A stretch of 64,000 bases of DNA from positions 1-64,000 of the forward strand of contig NZ_JALCZA010000005.1 in the NCBI RefSeq assembly GCF_022690765.1. Reading direction: 5' to 3'. The DNA is from Anaeromyxobacter oryzisoli (GTDB lineage Bacteria; Myxococcota; Myxococcia; Myxococcales; Anaeromyxobacteraceae). The stretch's first letter is position 1. Each line of letters opens with the position of its first letter. The notes below the pieces were generated by a model, which worked only from the letters and a program-made list of their open reading frames with translations, was not told the origin of the DNA and searched no databases. The position numbers and the translations under genes were made by a program. This document shows positions 53,109 to 61,947 of this stretch, in pieces.

Positions 53109-54446
53109 TCACCGCGGCGGGACGGGCTCCTCGTACCACCCGCGGCGCGTGAGCGGGAGCCCGCTCGCGCCGCGCGCGGGCTTCACGTGGAGCGCCTGGT
53201 ACACGGTGTTCTCGCCGCGCTCGAAGTCCGCCGCGGCGCCCGCCATGTAGAGCCGCCAGGTGCGGTACGCGGTCGGGCCGGCGACGCGCTCCACCTCGGC
53301 GCGGCGCCGCTCGAGGCGGTCGATCCAGTGGCGGAGGGTGAGGGCGTAGTGCTCGCGGAGCGACTCCACGTCCCGGAGCTCGAGCCCTGCCTGCAGCGCG
53401 GCCTCGGCGACCTCGTGCAGGTACGGCAGCTCGCCGTCCGGGAAGACGTACTTGCGGAGGAAGACGCCCTCGCGGAGGAGCCGGCTTCGCAGCCCGCCGT
53501 CCCGGGGGCCGAGGGACGCGATCCCGTGGTTCAGGAAGAGGCCGCCCGGCCGGAGCAGGCGGGCCGCCTGCCGGAAGTAGGCCGACAGCTCCGCGACGCC
53601 GACGTGCTCCACCATCCCGACGCTCGCGATCTTGTCGAACGCCTCCGTGCCGAGGGAGCGGTAGTCGGCCACCTCGACCCGGCAGCGCGCGCCGAGCCCC
53701 CGCGCCGCGATCCGCTCGCGCGCGAGCGCCGCCTGGGCCGGGCTCAGGGTCACCCCCAGCGCCGTCACGCCGTGGCGCTCCGCCGCCCAGAGGACGAGCC
53801 CACCCCAGCCGCAGCCGATGTCGAGGAGGCGGTCGCCGGGCGCGAGCCGGAGCTTGCGGCAGATCAGCTCGAGCTTCGCCTCCTGCGCGGCGTCGAGGCT
53901 CGTCCCCGGCTCCGGGAACCAGGCGCACGAGTACACCATCCGTGCGTCGAGCCAGAGCGCGTAGAAGTCGTTGCCGGCGTCGTAGTGGTGCCGCACCGCG
54001 AGCTCGTCCCGCGCCGGGCTGTGCAGGCCGCCGCGGAGCTGGACGGCGGACCCGGGCGGCGCGGGGGACGCGGCGCCGCGGAGCAGCGCGGGGGCGAGGG
54101 GGAGGAGCGCGAGGAGCTCGCGGAGGCCGAAGCGCAGGCGATTCCGCAGCGCGAGCGCCGCCACGAGATCGCCCTCGACGTCCCAGTCGCCGCGGAGGAA
54201 CGCCTCGGCCGCGGTGAGCTCGCCCGGCGGCCAGAACATGCGGAGGAGCGACGCGGGGTGCGGGAGCACCAGGACGAAGCGGACCGGGCGGCCGGGCGAA
54301 GGCGGCAGGACGTCGCCGCTCCAGAGCCGCACCGAGAACTCGCGCGGCTCGAGCGGCGCGAGGAGCGTCTCGAGCGCCCGGAGCGCGTCGCGCGCGCCGG
54401 ACGACGGCGCGAGGTGCTTCGTCTCCCGGGCCGCGGCGGTCTCCAT
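53109..54446 (-). CDS. cfa: Cyclopropane-fatty-acyl-phospholipid synthase family methyltransferase
   Basis: A 445-residue SAM-dependent enzyme that adds a methylene or methyl group to double bonds of membrane lipid acyl chains. An N-terminal lipid-binding domain (about 35-140) precedes HHYDAGNDFYALWLDARMVYSCAWF. The SAM-binding LLDIGCGWGGLVLWAAERHGV, the bicarbonate-site residues in the YRSL and MVEHVG region, and the C-terminal LREHYALTLRHWIDRLE all match CFA synthase. GGGAGGGGAC lies before ATG 54446. Confidence 0.9.
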   Translation of the reverse strand: METAAARETKHLAPSSGARDALRALETLLAPLEPREFSVRLWSGDVLPPSPGRPVRFVLVLPHPASLLRMFWPPGELTAAEAFLRGDWDVEGDLVAALALRNRLRFGLRELLALLPLAPALLRGAASPAPPGSAVQLRGGLHSPARDELAVRHHYDAGNDFYALWLDARMVYSCAWFPEPGTSLDAAQEAKLELICRKLRLAPGDRLLDIGCGWGGLVLWAAERHGVTALGVTLSPAQAALARERIAARGLGARCRVEVADYRSLGTEAFDKIASVGMVEHVGVAELSAYFRQAARLLRPGGLFLNHGIASLGPRDGGLRSRLLREGVFLRKYVFPDGELPYLHEVAEAALQAGLELRDVESLREHYALTLRHWIDRLERRRAEVERVAGPTAYRTWRLYMAGAAADFERGENTVYQALHVKPARGASGLPLTRRGWYEEPVPPR

Positions 54447-54634
54447 GTCCGTCCCCTCCCACCGCCGACGCTATTCGGCCGCCGCGCCTCGGAGGCGCTC
54501 CCTGGTGGGGTCGCCCGGGCGCGTCGGCACCGCGGTGTTCGCGAAGGGGGCGACTCGAGGGGGGGCCGATCGGCCGGGCGTGCGCCGCCGCGGCGCCCCG
54601 TCGTCGCGGCGTGACGCTCGACCGGTTGGCGCCG

Positions 54635-56137
54635 TCAGGAAGCGGAGGAGAAGGTCGCGCGGAGGACGGTCTTGAGGACCTTGCCCATCGCGTTGCGCGG
54701 CAGCGCGCCCACGAAGTGGACGCGCCGCGGGAGCTTGTAGGGGGCGAGCCGGCCCCGCAGCGCCTCGAGGATCGCGTCGGCGTCCAGGGTGGGATCGCGT
54801 CGGACGACCACCGCCGCCACGGCCTCTCCGAGGTCGCGGTGCGGTACGCCGATCACCGCCGACTCGGCGACGCCCGGGAGCGCGTCGAGGACCAGCTCGA
54901 CCTCCTTCGGGTAGACGTTGAAGCCCCCGGAGATGACGAGGTCGCTGTTGCGGCCGACGAGGGTCAGGTACCCGTCGTCGGAGAGCGCGCCGAGGTCGCC
55001 GGTGCGGAACCACCCGTCGGAGGTGAAGGCCTCGGCGGTCTTCTCCGGCTGTCGCCAGTAGCCCCGGGTGACGGCGGGGCCGCGGATCTGGACGAGCCCC
55101 ACCGCCCCGGGCGGCACCGGCCGGTCCTCGGCGTCCACGATCCGCAGCGCTACCCCCTCGAGCGGGCGCCCGACGCTGCCGGGACGCCGCTCCCCCTCGA
55201 GGGGGTTCGAGGTGATGACGACCGCCTCGGTCATCCCGTAGCGCTCGAGGATCGCGTGGCCGGTCCGCGCGGTGAACGCCCGGCTCGTCTCGGCGAGGAG
55301 CGGCGCCGAACCGGAGGTGAACAGGCGCACGCCGCGGCACGCCTCCGGGCCGAGCCCCGGGAGGTCGAGGAGCCGCGTGTAGAACGTGGGGACGCCCATC
55401 AGCACGGTGGCGCGCGGCAGCAGCGCGAGGACGCGGTCGGCGGCGAACCGGGGCAGGAAGATCATCGCGCTGCCGGAGAACAGGGCGCAGTGCGCGGCGA
55501 TGAACAGCCCGTGGGCGTGGAAGAGCGGGAGCACGTGGAGGAGCCGGTCGCGCGGGGTGAAGCCCCAGGCGCGGGTGAGCGCCTCGGCGTTCGAGGAGAG
55601 GTTGCCGTGCGAGAGGAGGGCGCCCTTCTGCCGGCCGGTCGTCCCCGACGTGTAGAGGATCGCGGCCACGTCGTCCGGCGCGGAGATCGCGGTCGCGAAG
55701 GCGCCGGGTTGCGCGGCGGCGCGATCGGCGAGCGTGCCGCCGCCGGCGGCGTCGAGCGTGAGGAGCGCGGGGACCCCGCACGCCTCGGCGAGCGGGCGCA
55801 TCGTCTGGACGCCGCGGGGATCGCACACGAACGCGGCGGGCGCCGCGTCGCGGAGGAAGTACTCGACCTCCGCGGGCGTGTGCGCCGGGTTCAGGGGGAC
55901 GTAGATCGCGCCGAGCCGCAGCACGGCGAGGTACAGGCCGTACGCCTCGGGCGACTTCTCCACCTGGACGGCGACCCGATCCCCCGGCGCCACGCCGGAC
56001 GCGGCGAGGGCGTTCGCGTACCGACCGGTCAGCGCGAACAGGTCGGCGTACGTCCACCGGGCCCCCGCCTCGGCCTCGACGAAGGTGGCGCCGGGAGCGG
56101 CCCGCCCCGCGACCAGGGAGAAGAGGTTCCCGCTCAT
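54635..56137 (-). CDS. matB: Malonyl-CoA/methylmalonyl-CoA synthetase (MatB type)
   Basis: A 500-residue adenylate-forming ligase. It follows MatB closely along its length: DRVAVQVEKSPEAYGLYLAVLRLGAIYVPLNPAHT, the P-loop LYTSGTTGRQKGALLSHGNLSSNA, MGVPTFYTRLL, the acid-binding LFTSGSAPLLAETSRAFTARTGHAILERYGMTE, and the catalytic Lys near the C-terminus in PRNAMGKVLK. MatB joins malonate or methylmalonate to CoA, giving building blocks for fatty acid or polyketide synthesis. GAGGAGG precedes ATG 56137. It lies behind cfa on the same strand. Confidence 0.85.
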   Translation of the reverse strand: MSGNLFSLVAGRAAPGATFVEAEAGARWTYADLFALTGRYANALAASGVAPGDRVAVQVEKSPEAYGLYLAVLRLGAIYVPLNPAHTPAEVEYFLRDAAPAAFVCDPRGVQTMRPLAEACGVPALLTLDAAGGGTLADRAAAQPGAFATAISAPDDVAAILYTSGTTGRQKGALLSHGNLSSNAEALTRAWGFTPRDRLLHVLPLFHAHGLFIAAHCALFSGSAMIFLPRFAADRVLALLPRATVLMGVPTFYTRLLDLPGLGPEACRGVRLFTSGSAPLLAETSRAFTARTGHAILERYGMTEAVVITSNPLEGERRPGSVGRPLEGVALRIVDAEDRPVPPGAVGLVQIRGPAVTRGYWRQPEKTAEAFTSDGWFRTGDLGALSDDGYLTLVGRNSDLVISGGFNVYPKEVELVLDALPGVAESAVIGVPHRDLGEAVAAVVVRRDPTLDADAILEALRGRLAPYKLPRRVHFVGALPRNAMGKVLKTVLRATFSSAS

Positions 56138-56318
56138 GTCTCGCCTCCTCGGCGCGCGCGCTCCACCGCGGTCGCCCCGCACGTCCGTGGCTGCGCCGGC
56201 CAGCATACCGCACGGCCAGGCGGCTCATGGCGGCACCCGCTTGCGTCGAGCGTCGCGAGGCCGGGCCCCGACCCAGCGCAGGTTGGCGCCGGCCCCGGTC
56301 GTGTGTAAATGGGGGCGC

Positions 56319-59195
56319 ATGTCCGACCCCACGCCCGCCTCGCCGCGCCGCCGGCGCCTGCTTCGCGCGTCCGCCGTCCTGGGCGCCCTCCTCGTCGCGT
56401 ACACCGCCTTCGGCTTCCTCGCCGGGCCGGCGATCCTGCGCCGGGTGATCGTGAAGGAGGCGTCGGCGGCGCTCCACCGGGAGGTCTCGATCGCGAAGGT
56501 CCGCGTGAACCCGCTCGCCCTCTCCGTCCTCGTGGAGGGGCTCGCGGTGAAGCACCGGGACGGTGCCCCGTTCCTGGGCTTCGAGTCGCTCTTCGTCCGG
56601 CTCGCCCCGCTGCGGCTCCTCGCCGGAGAGGTGGGGCTGGCGGAGATCCGGCTCGTGCGGCCCGCGGTGGACGTGGGGCTGCGCGCCGACGGGACCTTGA
56701 GCTTCCAGGACCTGCTCGGCGACGAGAAGCCCGCAGGCGGGGCGCCGGCGAGGCCGGGGGAGTCGAAGAAGGAGGGCGGGCTCGGCGTCTCGATCGGGCG
56801 GCTCGCGGTGGAGGAGGCGCGCCTGACCTTCCGGGACGCGACGCGCCACCCCGCCTTCGCGAGCGTGCTCGGCCCGCTCACGATCCGCCTCGAGTCCTTC
56901 CGGACGAAGGGCGGCGGCGACAGCCCGTACTCGTTCGCCGGGACGACCGACGCTGGCGAGACCTTCCGATGGACCGGCACCATCCGGACCCAGCCGCTCC
57001 GCTCGGCGGGGACCCTCGCCTTCGAGCGGATCAAGCTCCCCCGGTACGCGGCCTACCTCCACGACGACTACCCGATCGACCTGCTGGACGGGCGGCTCGA
57101 TCTCGAGACCCGGTACGACCTCGAGTGGGGCGCCGCCCGGCGTTCTCTCCAGCTCGCGGGCGGGAAGGTGGCGGTGCACGACCTGGCGGTGGGGCCGCGC
57201 GGCGCCACCGACGCGCCGGTGAAGCTCGCGCGGCTCGAGGTGACCGGGGTCGACGCGGACGTGCTCGCGCGGACGGCGACGGTCGCGGAGGTCGCGCTCC
57301 GCGGCGGCTCGGTGCGGGTGCTGCGCGAAGCCGGCGGCGGGCTCGAGCTCGCGCGGATGGAGCCGCCGCCCTCGCCCCCGTCGCCGACCCCCTGGTCGTG
57401 GGCGGTGAAGGCGATCGACGTCACCGGCCTCTCCGTGGACCTCGAGGACCGGACCCCGCCGCGCCCCGTGGTCCTCCCGCTCTCCGACGTCCGGCTCCGG
57501 CTCGAGCAGCTCCGGAAGGGGGCGGACGCGGTCTCCCCGCTCGACCTCTCCCTCGTGTGGAACGGGCGCGGCCGGCTCGCGGTGAAGGGGCCGGTCAAGC
57601 CGTTTGGGGACAAGGGAACGCTCGAGCTCGACGCGGCCGACCTCGACCTCGCGCCCCTCGCGCCGTACCTCGAGCGCGACGTCGCCGCGCGCCTCACCGG
57701 CGGCCGCGCCGGCGCGAAGGTGAAGGTCGGTTACGACGCCTCCGGGGCGGCGACCCGCTGGACGCTCGCAGGCGACGCGCGGCTCGACGGCCTCTCCGTG
57801 GCGGAGAAGGGCAACGAGGACCTGCTCCGCTGGCGCGCCCTCGAGGTCTCCGGCATCGACGCGGCGTCCACGCCGCCCCGGGCGAGCGCGCGGCTCGTCC
57901 GCCTCCTCGAGCCGCGGGTGAAGGCCTACGTCTGGGAGGACGGCCAGACCAGCGTGGAGCGCGCGCTCCGGCCCACGGCCCCGGCGGGCAAGGCGCCCCC
58001 GGCGAAGGCGCGCGCGGCCGCCGCGGAGCCCGCCTGGCGGACCGCGATCGGCGCGGTGGAGGTCGTCCGCGGGCGGGCCAGCGTCGTGGACCGCTCGATC
58101 GCCCCGGCGGCGGTGGTGGACGTCACCGCGGTGGACGCGAAGGTGACGGGGCTCTCCTCCGATCCACGGGCCCGCTCCGCGGCGGACATCCGGCTCCAGC
58201 TCGAGGGCGCCTCGCCCGTCCGGATCACCGGCACGACGAACCCGCTCCAGAACGACGCGTACACCGAGCTCACGGTGGCGTCGCAGGGCGTGGATCTCTC
58301 GCCCCTCGATCCGTACTCCGGCAAGTTCCTCGGGTACGGGGTGCGGAAGGGCAAGCTCGACCTGGACCTCCGCTACAAGATCGAGCACCGGCGCCTCGTC
58401 TCGACCAACGTCGTGAAGGTGAACCAGTTCACCCTGGGGGATCGGACCGACAGCCCCGACGCGACGAAGATCCCGGTGCGGCTCGCGCTCGCGCTCCTCC
58501 AGGACAAGGACGGGGTGATCCTGCTCGACGTGCCCGTCGAGGGCCAGCTCGACGATCCCGACTTCCACCTCGGGAAGGTGATCTGGCACACGGTCCTGAA
58601 CGTGCTCGTGAAGGTGGGGACCTCGCCGTTCCGGGCGCTCGCCTCGCTCGTCGGCGGCGACCAGGCGGACCTGTCGATGGTGGAGTTCGCGCCGGGCACC
58701 GCCGACCCGGTGCCGGCCGCGCAGGAGCGCTTCACGCTGCTCGCGCGGTCGCTCGCGCAGCGCCCCGCGCTCGGGCTCGAGCTCGAGGGGGTGACCGACC
58801 CGGATCAGGACGGGCCGGCGCTCCGGCGCGCCACGCTCGAGCGGAGCCTCCGTCGCGCGAAGGCTGCCGCGCTGCGACCGCCGCCCGCGTCGCCGGACGA
58901 GGTGACGGTGGCCCCGGACGAGCGCGCCCGGCTGGTCCGGGCGGCGTACGAGGCCGCGTTCCCGGGCGCGCGGAAGCCGCGGGAGCCGGCGCCCACGGCG
59001 CAGGAGATGGAGGATCGGCTCGCCGCCGCGGCGGAGATCGCGCCCGACACGTACCGGGCGCTCGCCGCCGCGCGGGCGCAGCGGGCCCGCGAGGCGCTGC
59101 TCGGGGCGGGGCTCGACCAGGCGCGGCTCTTCCTGGTCCAGGGCGGCGAGCACGCGAAGGAGAAGGGCGCGCGCGTGTACTTCACGGTGAAATAG
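56319..59195 (+). CDS. DUF748 family AsmA-like envelope protein
   Basis: A 958-residue protein with one N-terminal membrane helix (about residues 16-36) and a very long beta-rich periplasmic part. Family stretches are VNPLALSVLVEGLAVKHRDG, FESLFVRLAPLRLLAGEVGLAEIRLVRP, TNPLQNDAYTELTVASQGVDLSPLDPYSGKFLGYGVRKGKLDLDL and QLDDPDFHLGKVIWHTVLNVLVK. The last is the DUF748 signature. AsmA-like proteins are thought to bridge the membranes and carry phospholipids. The C-terminal 200 residues are helical and charged. It is divergent from matB. Confidence 0.88.
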   Translation: MSDPTPASPRRRRLLRASAVLGALLVAYTAFGFLAGPAILRRVIVKEASAALHREVSIAKVRVNPLALSVLVEGLAVKHRDGAPFLGFESLFVRLAPLRLLAGEVGLAEIRLVRPAVDVGLRADGTLSFQDLLGDEKPAGGAPARPGESKKEGGLGVSIGRLAVEEARLTFRDATRHPAFASVLGPLTIRLESFRTKGGGDSPYSFAGTTDAGETFRWTGTIRTQPLRSAGTLAFERIKLPRYAAYLHDDYPIDLLDGRLDLETRYDLEWGAARRSLQLAGGKVAVHDLAVGPRGATDAPVKLARLEVTGVDADVLARTATVAEVALRGGSVRVLREAGGGLELARMEPPPSPPSPTPWSWAVKAIDVTGLSVDLEDRTPPRPVVLPLSDVRLRLEQLRKGADAVSPLDLSLVWNGRGRLAVKGPVKPFGDKGTLELDAADLDLAPLAPYLERDVAARLTGGRAGAKVKVGYDASGAATRWTLAGDARLDGLSVAEKGNEDLLRWRALEVSGIDAASTPPRASARLVRLLEPRVKAYVWEDGQTSVERALRPTAPAGKAPPAKARAAAAEPAWRTAIGAVEVVRGRASVVDRSIAPAAVVDVTAVDAKVTGLSSDPRARSAADIRLQLEGASPVRITGTTNPLQNDAYTELTVASQGVDLSPLDPYSGKFLGYGVRKGKLDLDLRYKIEHRRLVSTNVVKVNQFTLGDRTDSPDATKIPVRLALALLQDKDGVILLDVPVEGQLDDPDFHLGKVIWHTVLNVLVKVGTSPFRALASLVGGDQADLSMVEFAPGTADPVPAAQERFTLLARSLAQRPALGLELEGVTDPDQDGPALRRATLERSLRRAKAAALRPPPASPDEVTVAPDERARLVRAAYEAAFPGARKPREPAPTAQEMEDRLAAAAEIAPDTYRALAAARAQRAREALLGAGLDQARLFLVQGGEHAKEKGARVYFTVK

Positions 59196-59214
59196 CCGCC
59201 CGCGCCGGCTCGTC

Positions 59215-59234
59215 GCGCGCCGACCCTGGCGCGC
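59215..59234. terminator. Hairpin between DUF748 and TRIC-like genes
   Basis: GCGCGCC (59215-59221) pairs with GGCGCGC (59228-59234) around a six-base loop, between convergent genes. Confidence 0.55.
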
Positions 59235-59240
59235 CGTCGC

Positions 59241-59936
59241 TCACGCGCGCCCGCGCGAGCCGGGACCCTGGCCGGGCTCGTCGTCCGAGGCGGGCGGGTG
59301 TCCTCCCGCGACGGGCAGCCTCCAGCCGTACCGCAGGGCGGCGACCCGCAGCAGGAAACAGAGCGCGATCCCGACGGGCGTCACCACCGCCGAGGGCAGC
59401 CCGGCGAGGCCGCCGAGGACCACCACGCCCGCGCCGGCCAGGGCCGCGACCGCGTAGATCTCGGCGCGCAGCACGGAGGGGACCTCGGCCACGAGCAGGT
59501 CGCGGGCCATGCCGCCGCCGATCCCGGTGACCATCCCGAGCATCGCCGCGGGGAGGGGATCGAGGTGGAAGGCGAGGGCCTTCTGCGTCCCGGAGACGGC
59601 GAAGAACGCCAGCCCGGCGGCGTCGAAGAGGAGGACCGGGTGGCGGAGCCGCTCGACGAGCGGGTGCCAGTAGAACGTCACCACCCCCGCCGCGAGCGGG
59701 ATCGCCATGTAGGGGAGCTCGCGGAGCGCGGCCGGGGGGACCGCGCCGATCACGACGTCCCGGAAGATCCCGCCGGAGGTCGCCGCGGCGAAGGAGAGGA
59801 CGAGGACGCCGAACAGATCGAGCCGGTGCTTCACGCCCGCCGCCGCGCCGCTCAGGGCGAACGCGAACGTGCCGGCGAGATCGAGGGCGGTCGTGAGGGG
59901 AGCGAGGTCGACGCTGAAGCGGGTGATGGGGATCAT
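59241..59936 (-). CDS. TRIC-like / UPF0126 membrane protein
   Basis: A 231-residue protein with two internally related halves of three membrane helices. Each half has the glycine-rich turn: ATSGGIFRDVVIG in the first and GIGGGMARDLLV in the second. These are characteristic of the UPF0126 (YadS/YicG) family, related to trimeric intracellular cation channels; some members move glycine or potassium. ATG 59936 is the start. The tail is charged and Gly/Pro-rich. Confidence 0.87.
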   Translation of the reverse strand: MIPITRFSVDLAPLTTALDLAGTFAFALSGAAAGVKHRLDLFGVLVLSFAAATSGGIFRDVVIGAVPPAALRELPYMAIPLAAGVVTFYWHPLVERLRHPVLLFDAAGLAFFAVSGTQKALAFHLDPLPAAMLGMVTGIGGGMARDLLVAEVPSVLRAEIYAVAALAGAGVVVLGGLAGLPSAVVTPVGIALCFLLRVAALRYGWRLPVAGGHPPASDDEPGQGPGSRGRA

Positions 59937-60203
59937 GAGGGCGGGCCGGCCTTCCGGCCGGAGCCGGCACAGTAGCATCCGTCGGCACCGGAGGCGTGGC
60001 CGAGGCCCGGCGAGGCGGGCGGCCAGGCGCTCGCGGCCCACTGCGGCGCGCGCCAGGGGCGGAGGCCGGGCGTTCGCGATCGCGCGTACCGCGATGCGGG
60101 ATCGAACTGTGCCATGGAGGATGGACGCCCGCGCGCTGCGGGAACCGCGCTATCCTCCTCGGCCCGCCTCGCCGTGCGCCCGCTCGCCCCGGAGGATCCG
60201 AGC

Positions 60204-60671
60204 ATGACCCTCGCCGACATCACGCGGCTCGTCCAGGAGCAGATCCCGATCACCCGTCACCTCGGGGCGGTCGTCGCGGACTACGACGGGACCTCGATCC
60301 GCCTCGAGGCGCCGCTCGCGCCGAACGTCAACCACCGGGCCACCGCCTTCGGCGGGAGCCTGTCCGCGCTCGCGATCCTGGCCGGGTGGACCCTGCTGCA
60401 CCTCGCGCTCCGCGAGCATGGGCTCGAGGCCAGCGTCGTCATCCAGCGCAGCGCGCTCGACTTCGACAGGCCGATCGACGGCGACTTCAGCGCCATCGCC
60501 CGGCTCCCGGCGCCCGCGGACTGGGAGCGGTTCCTCGCGACATTCCAGCGCCGGGGACGCGCCCGCGTGCACGTGCGGGGGGCGGTCGAATCCCCCGGGG
60601 GCGTCGGCGGGGCGTACGAGGGGGCGTACGTCGCGCTGCGGCCCGAGCCGGGGGCTGGGTGCGCGCGATGA
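60204..60671 (+). CDS. YiiD-C-type hotdog thioesterase
   Basis: A 155-residue hotdog-fold protein of the YiiD C-terminal-domain family, putative thioesterases. It has the N-terminal ITRHLGAVVADYDGTSIRLEAPLAPNVNHRATAFGGSLSALAILAGW, with the Asn-His and Phe-Gly-Gly-Ser active-site region, and then DFDRPIDGDFSAIA. GGAGGATCC precedes ATG 60204. Its stop overlaps the methyltransferase start (ATGA). Confidence 0.85.
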   Translation: MTLADITRLVQEQIPITRHLGAVVADYDGTSIRLEAPLAPNVNHRATAFGGSLSALAILAGWTLLHLALREHGLEASVVIQRSALDFDRPIDGDFSAIARLPAPADWERFLATFQRRGRARVHVRGAVESPGGVGGAYEGAYVALRPEPGAGCAR

Positions 60672-61759
60672 CGGCGTCTCCAGGCACGTTTGAAGCGGCG
60701 GCTCCGTGGGAGACCGAGTGGCCCCGCGAGCAGCTGGAGCCGGTCCCGCGCTGCGCGGTCTGCGGCTCGAGCGAGCGGACGACCCTGTACGAGGGGCTGA
60801 CGGATCGGATCTTCCGGGTCGCGCCGGGCACGTGGACGCTGTGGCGCTGCGCCGGGTGCGGGGCCGCCTTCCTCGACCCGCGTCCGACCCTCGGCGGGAT
60901 CGGGCTCGCCTACCGGTGCTACTACACCCACGACGCGTCACGGGCGCGGCACGTCTTCTCGGAGGGGACCGGGGTCGGGCTGCTCCTCAGGCGGCTCCGG
61001 CTGTTCGCCTACTACGACGACGCGTTCGGATACGCGCTCCGGCCCGCGGCCCCCGGGGCGGCGTTCCTCACGCGGTGGAGCGCCGCGCGCCGCGCCCGCG
61101 CCGATCACCTGATCCGCCACCTCCCCGCGCCGTCCGGACGCGCGCGGCTGCTCGACGTCGGCTGCGGGAACGGCGACTTCCTGCGCATCGGCCGCGCCCT
61201 CGGGTTCGACGTCGTCGGCCTCGACCTCGACGAGGTGGCCGCGGCGCGTGCCCGAGCATCCGGCCTGGCGGTCCACGTCGGGACGCTCGACGACGTCGCG
61301 CTCGAGCCGGGCACGTTCGAGCACGTCACGTTGAGCCACGTCCTCGAGCACGTGCACGATCCGGTGGGCGCGCTCCGGCGGGTCCACGCGCTGCTGCGGC
61401 CCGGCGGGCGGGTCTGGATCCAGACGCCGAACGTGGAAGCCGAGGGGCTGAGGCGCTTCGGCCCGGACTGGCGCGGCCTCGAGCCGCCGCGCCACCTCAC
61501 CCTCTTCGGTCCGGAGAGCCTGCGGCGAGCGCTCGGCGCCGTCGGGTTCGAGCGCATCGCGCTGCTGCCGCCGCGCCGCGAGGCCGCGTTCTACGTCGCC
61601 CAGAGCCTGATGGTGCGGCGGGGCGCCTCCGTCGATCGGAGCGGCCGCGCGCCGCGGGCGCGGATCGGTGCCGAGGCGCGCCGGATGGACCGGGCGGCGC
61701 TGCGCTGCCCGGAACGAGGAGAGAGCCTGACGGCGGTGGCCTGGCGGCCGGAGGCGTGA
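60668..61759 (+). CDS. Zinc-ribbon class I SAM methyltransferase
   Basis: A 363-residue protein. An N-terminal zinc ribbon (CAVCGSSE and CAGCGAAF, about residues 31-66) precedes a methyltransferase core with LLDVGCGNGDFLRIGRALGFDVVGLDLD (SAM motif I) and FEHVTLSHVLEHVHDPVGALRRVHALLRPGG. The layout resembles the SAM enzymes in lipopolysaccharide or exopolysaccharide clusters that methylate sugars or lipid carriers. ATG 60668 overlaps the previous stop. Substrate unknown. Confidence 0.85.
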   Translation: MTASPGTFEAAAPWETEWPREQLEPVPRCAVCGSSERTTLYEGLTDRIFRVAPGTWTLWRCAGCGAAFLDPRPTLGGIGLAYRCYYTHDASRARHVFSEGTGVGLLLRRLRLFAYYDDAFGYALRPAAPGAAFLTRWSAARRARADHLIRHLPAPSGRARLLDVGCGNGDFLRIGRALGFDVVGLDLDEVAAARARASGLAVHVGTLDDVALEPGTFEHVTLSHVLEHVHDPVGALRRVHALLRPGGRVWIQTPNVEAEGLRRFGPDWRGLEPPRHLTLFGPESLRRALGAVGFERIALLPPRREAAFYVAQSLMVRRGASVDRSGRAPRARIGAEARRMDRAALRCPERGESLTAVAWRPEA

Positions 61760-61947
61760 GCGGCACGAGGTGCGCCGATGTGGGGGATCGCCCGGGTCGG
61801 TCGCGATCGACCGAACGGCGCCGCTCGCGCGGTCGCGTGCGGCCGCAGCGCCTGCCTTCGCGGCGGGCGCCCGCCCGGGCTGGCGTTCGAGGCCGAAGCG
61901 CGGGAAACTCCGCCCGCCTCCGCACCGGATAGACCTCGAGGATCACC

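Noticed and set aside
54471-59153. A 1560-residue minus-strand open frame across matB and the DUF748 gene
   Set aside because: Shadow of two real genes in other frames; composition is RGREP-rich and no family motif appears.
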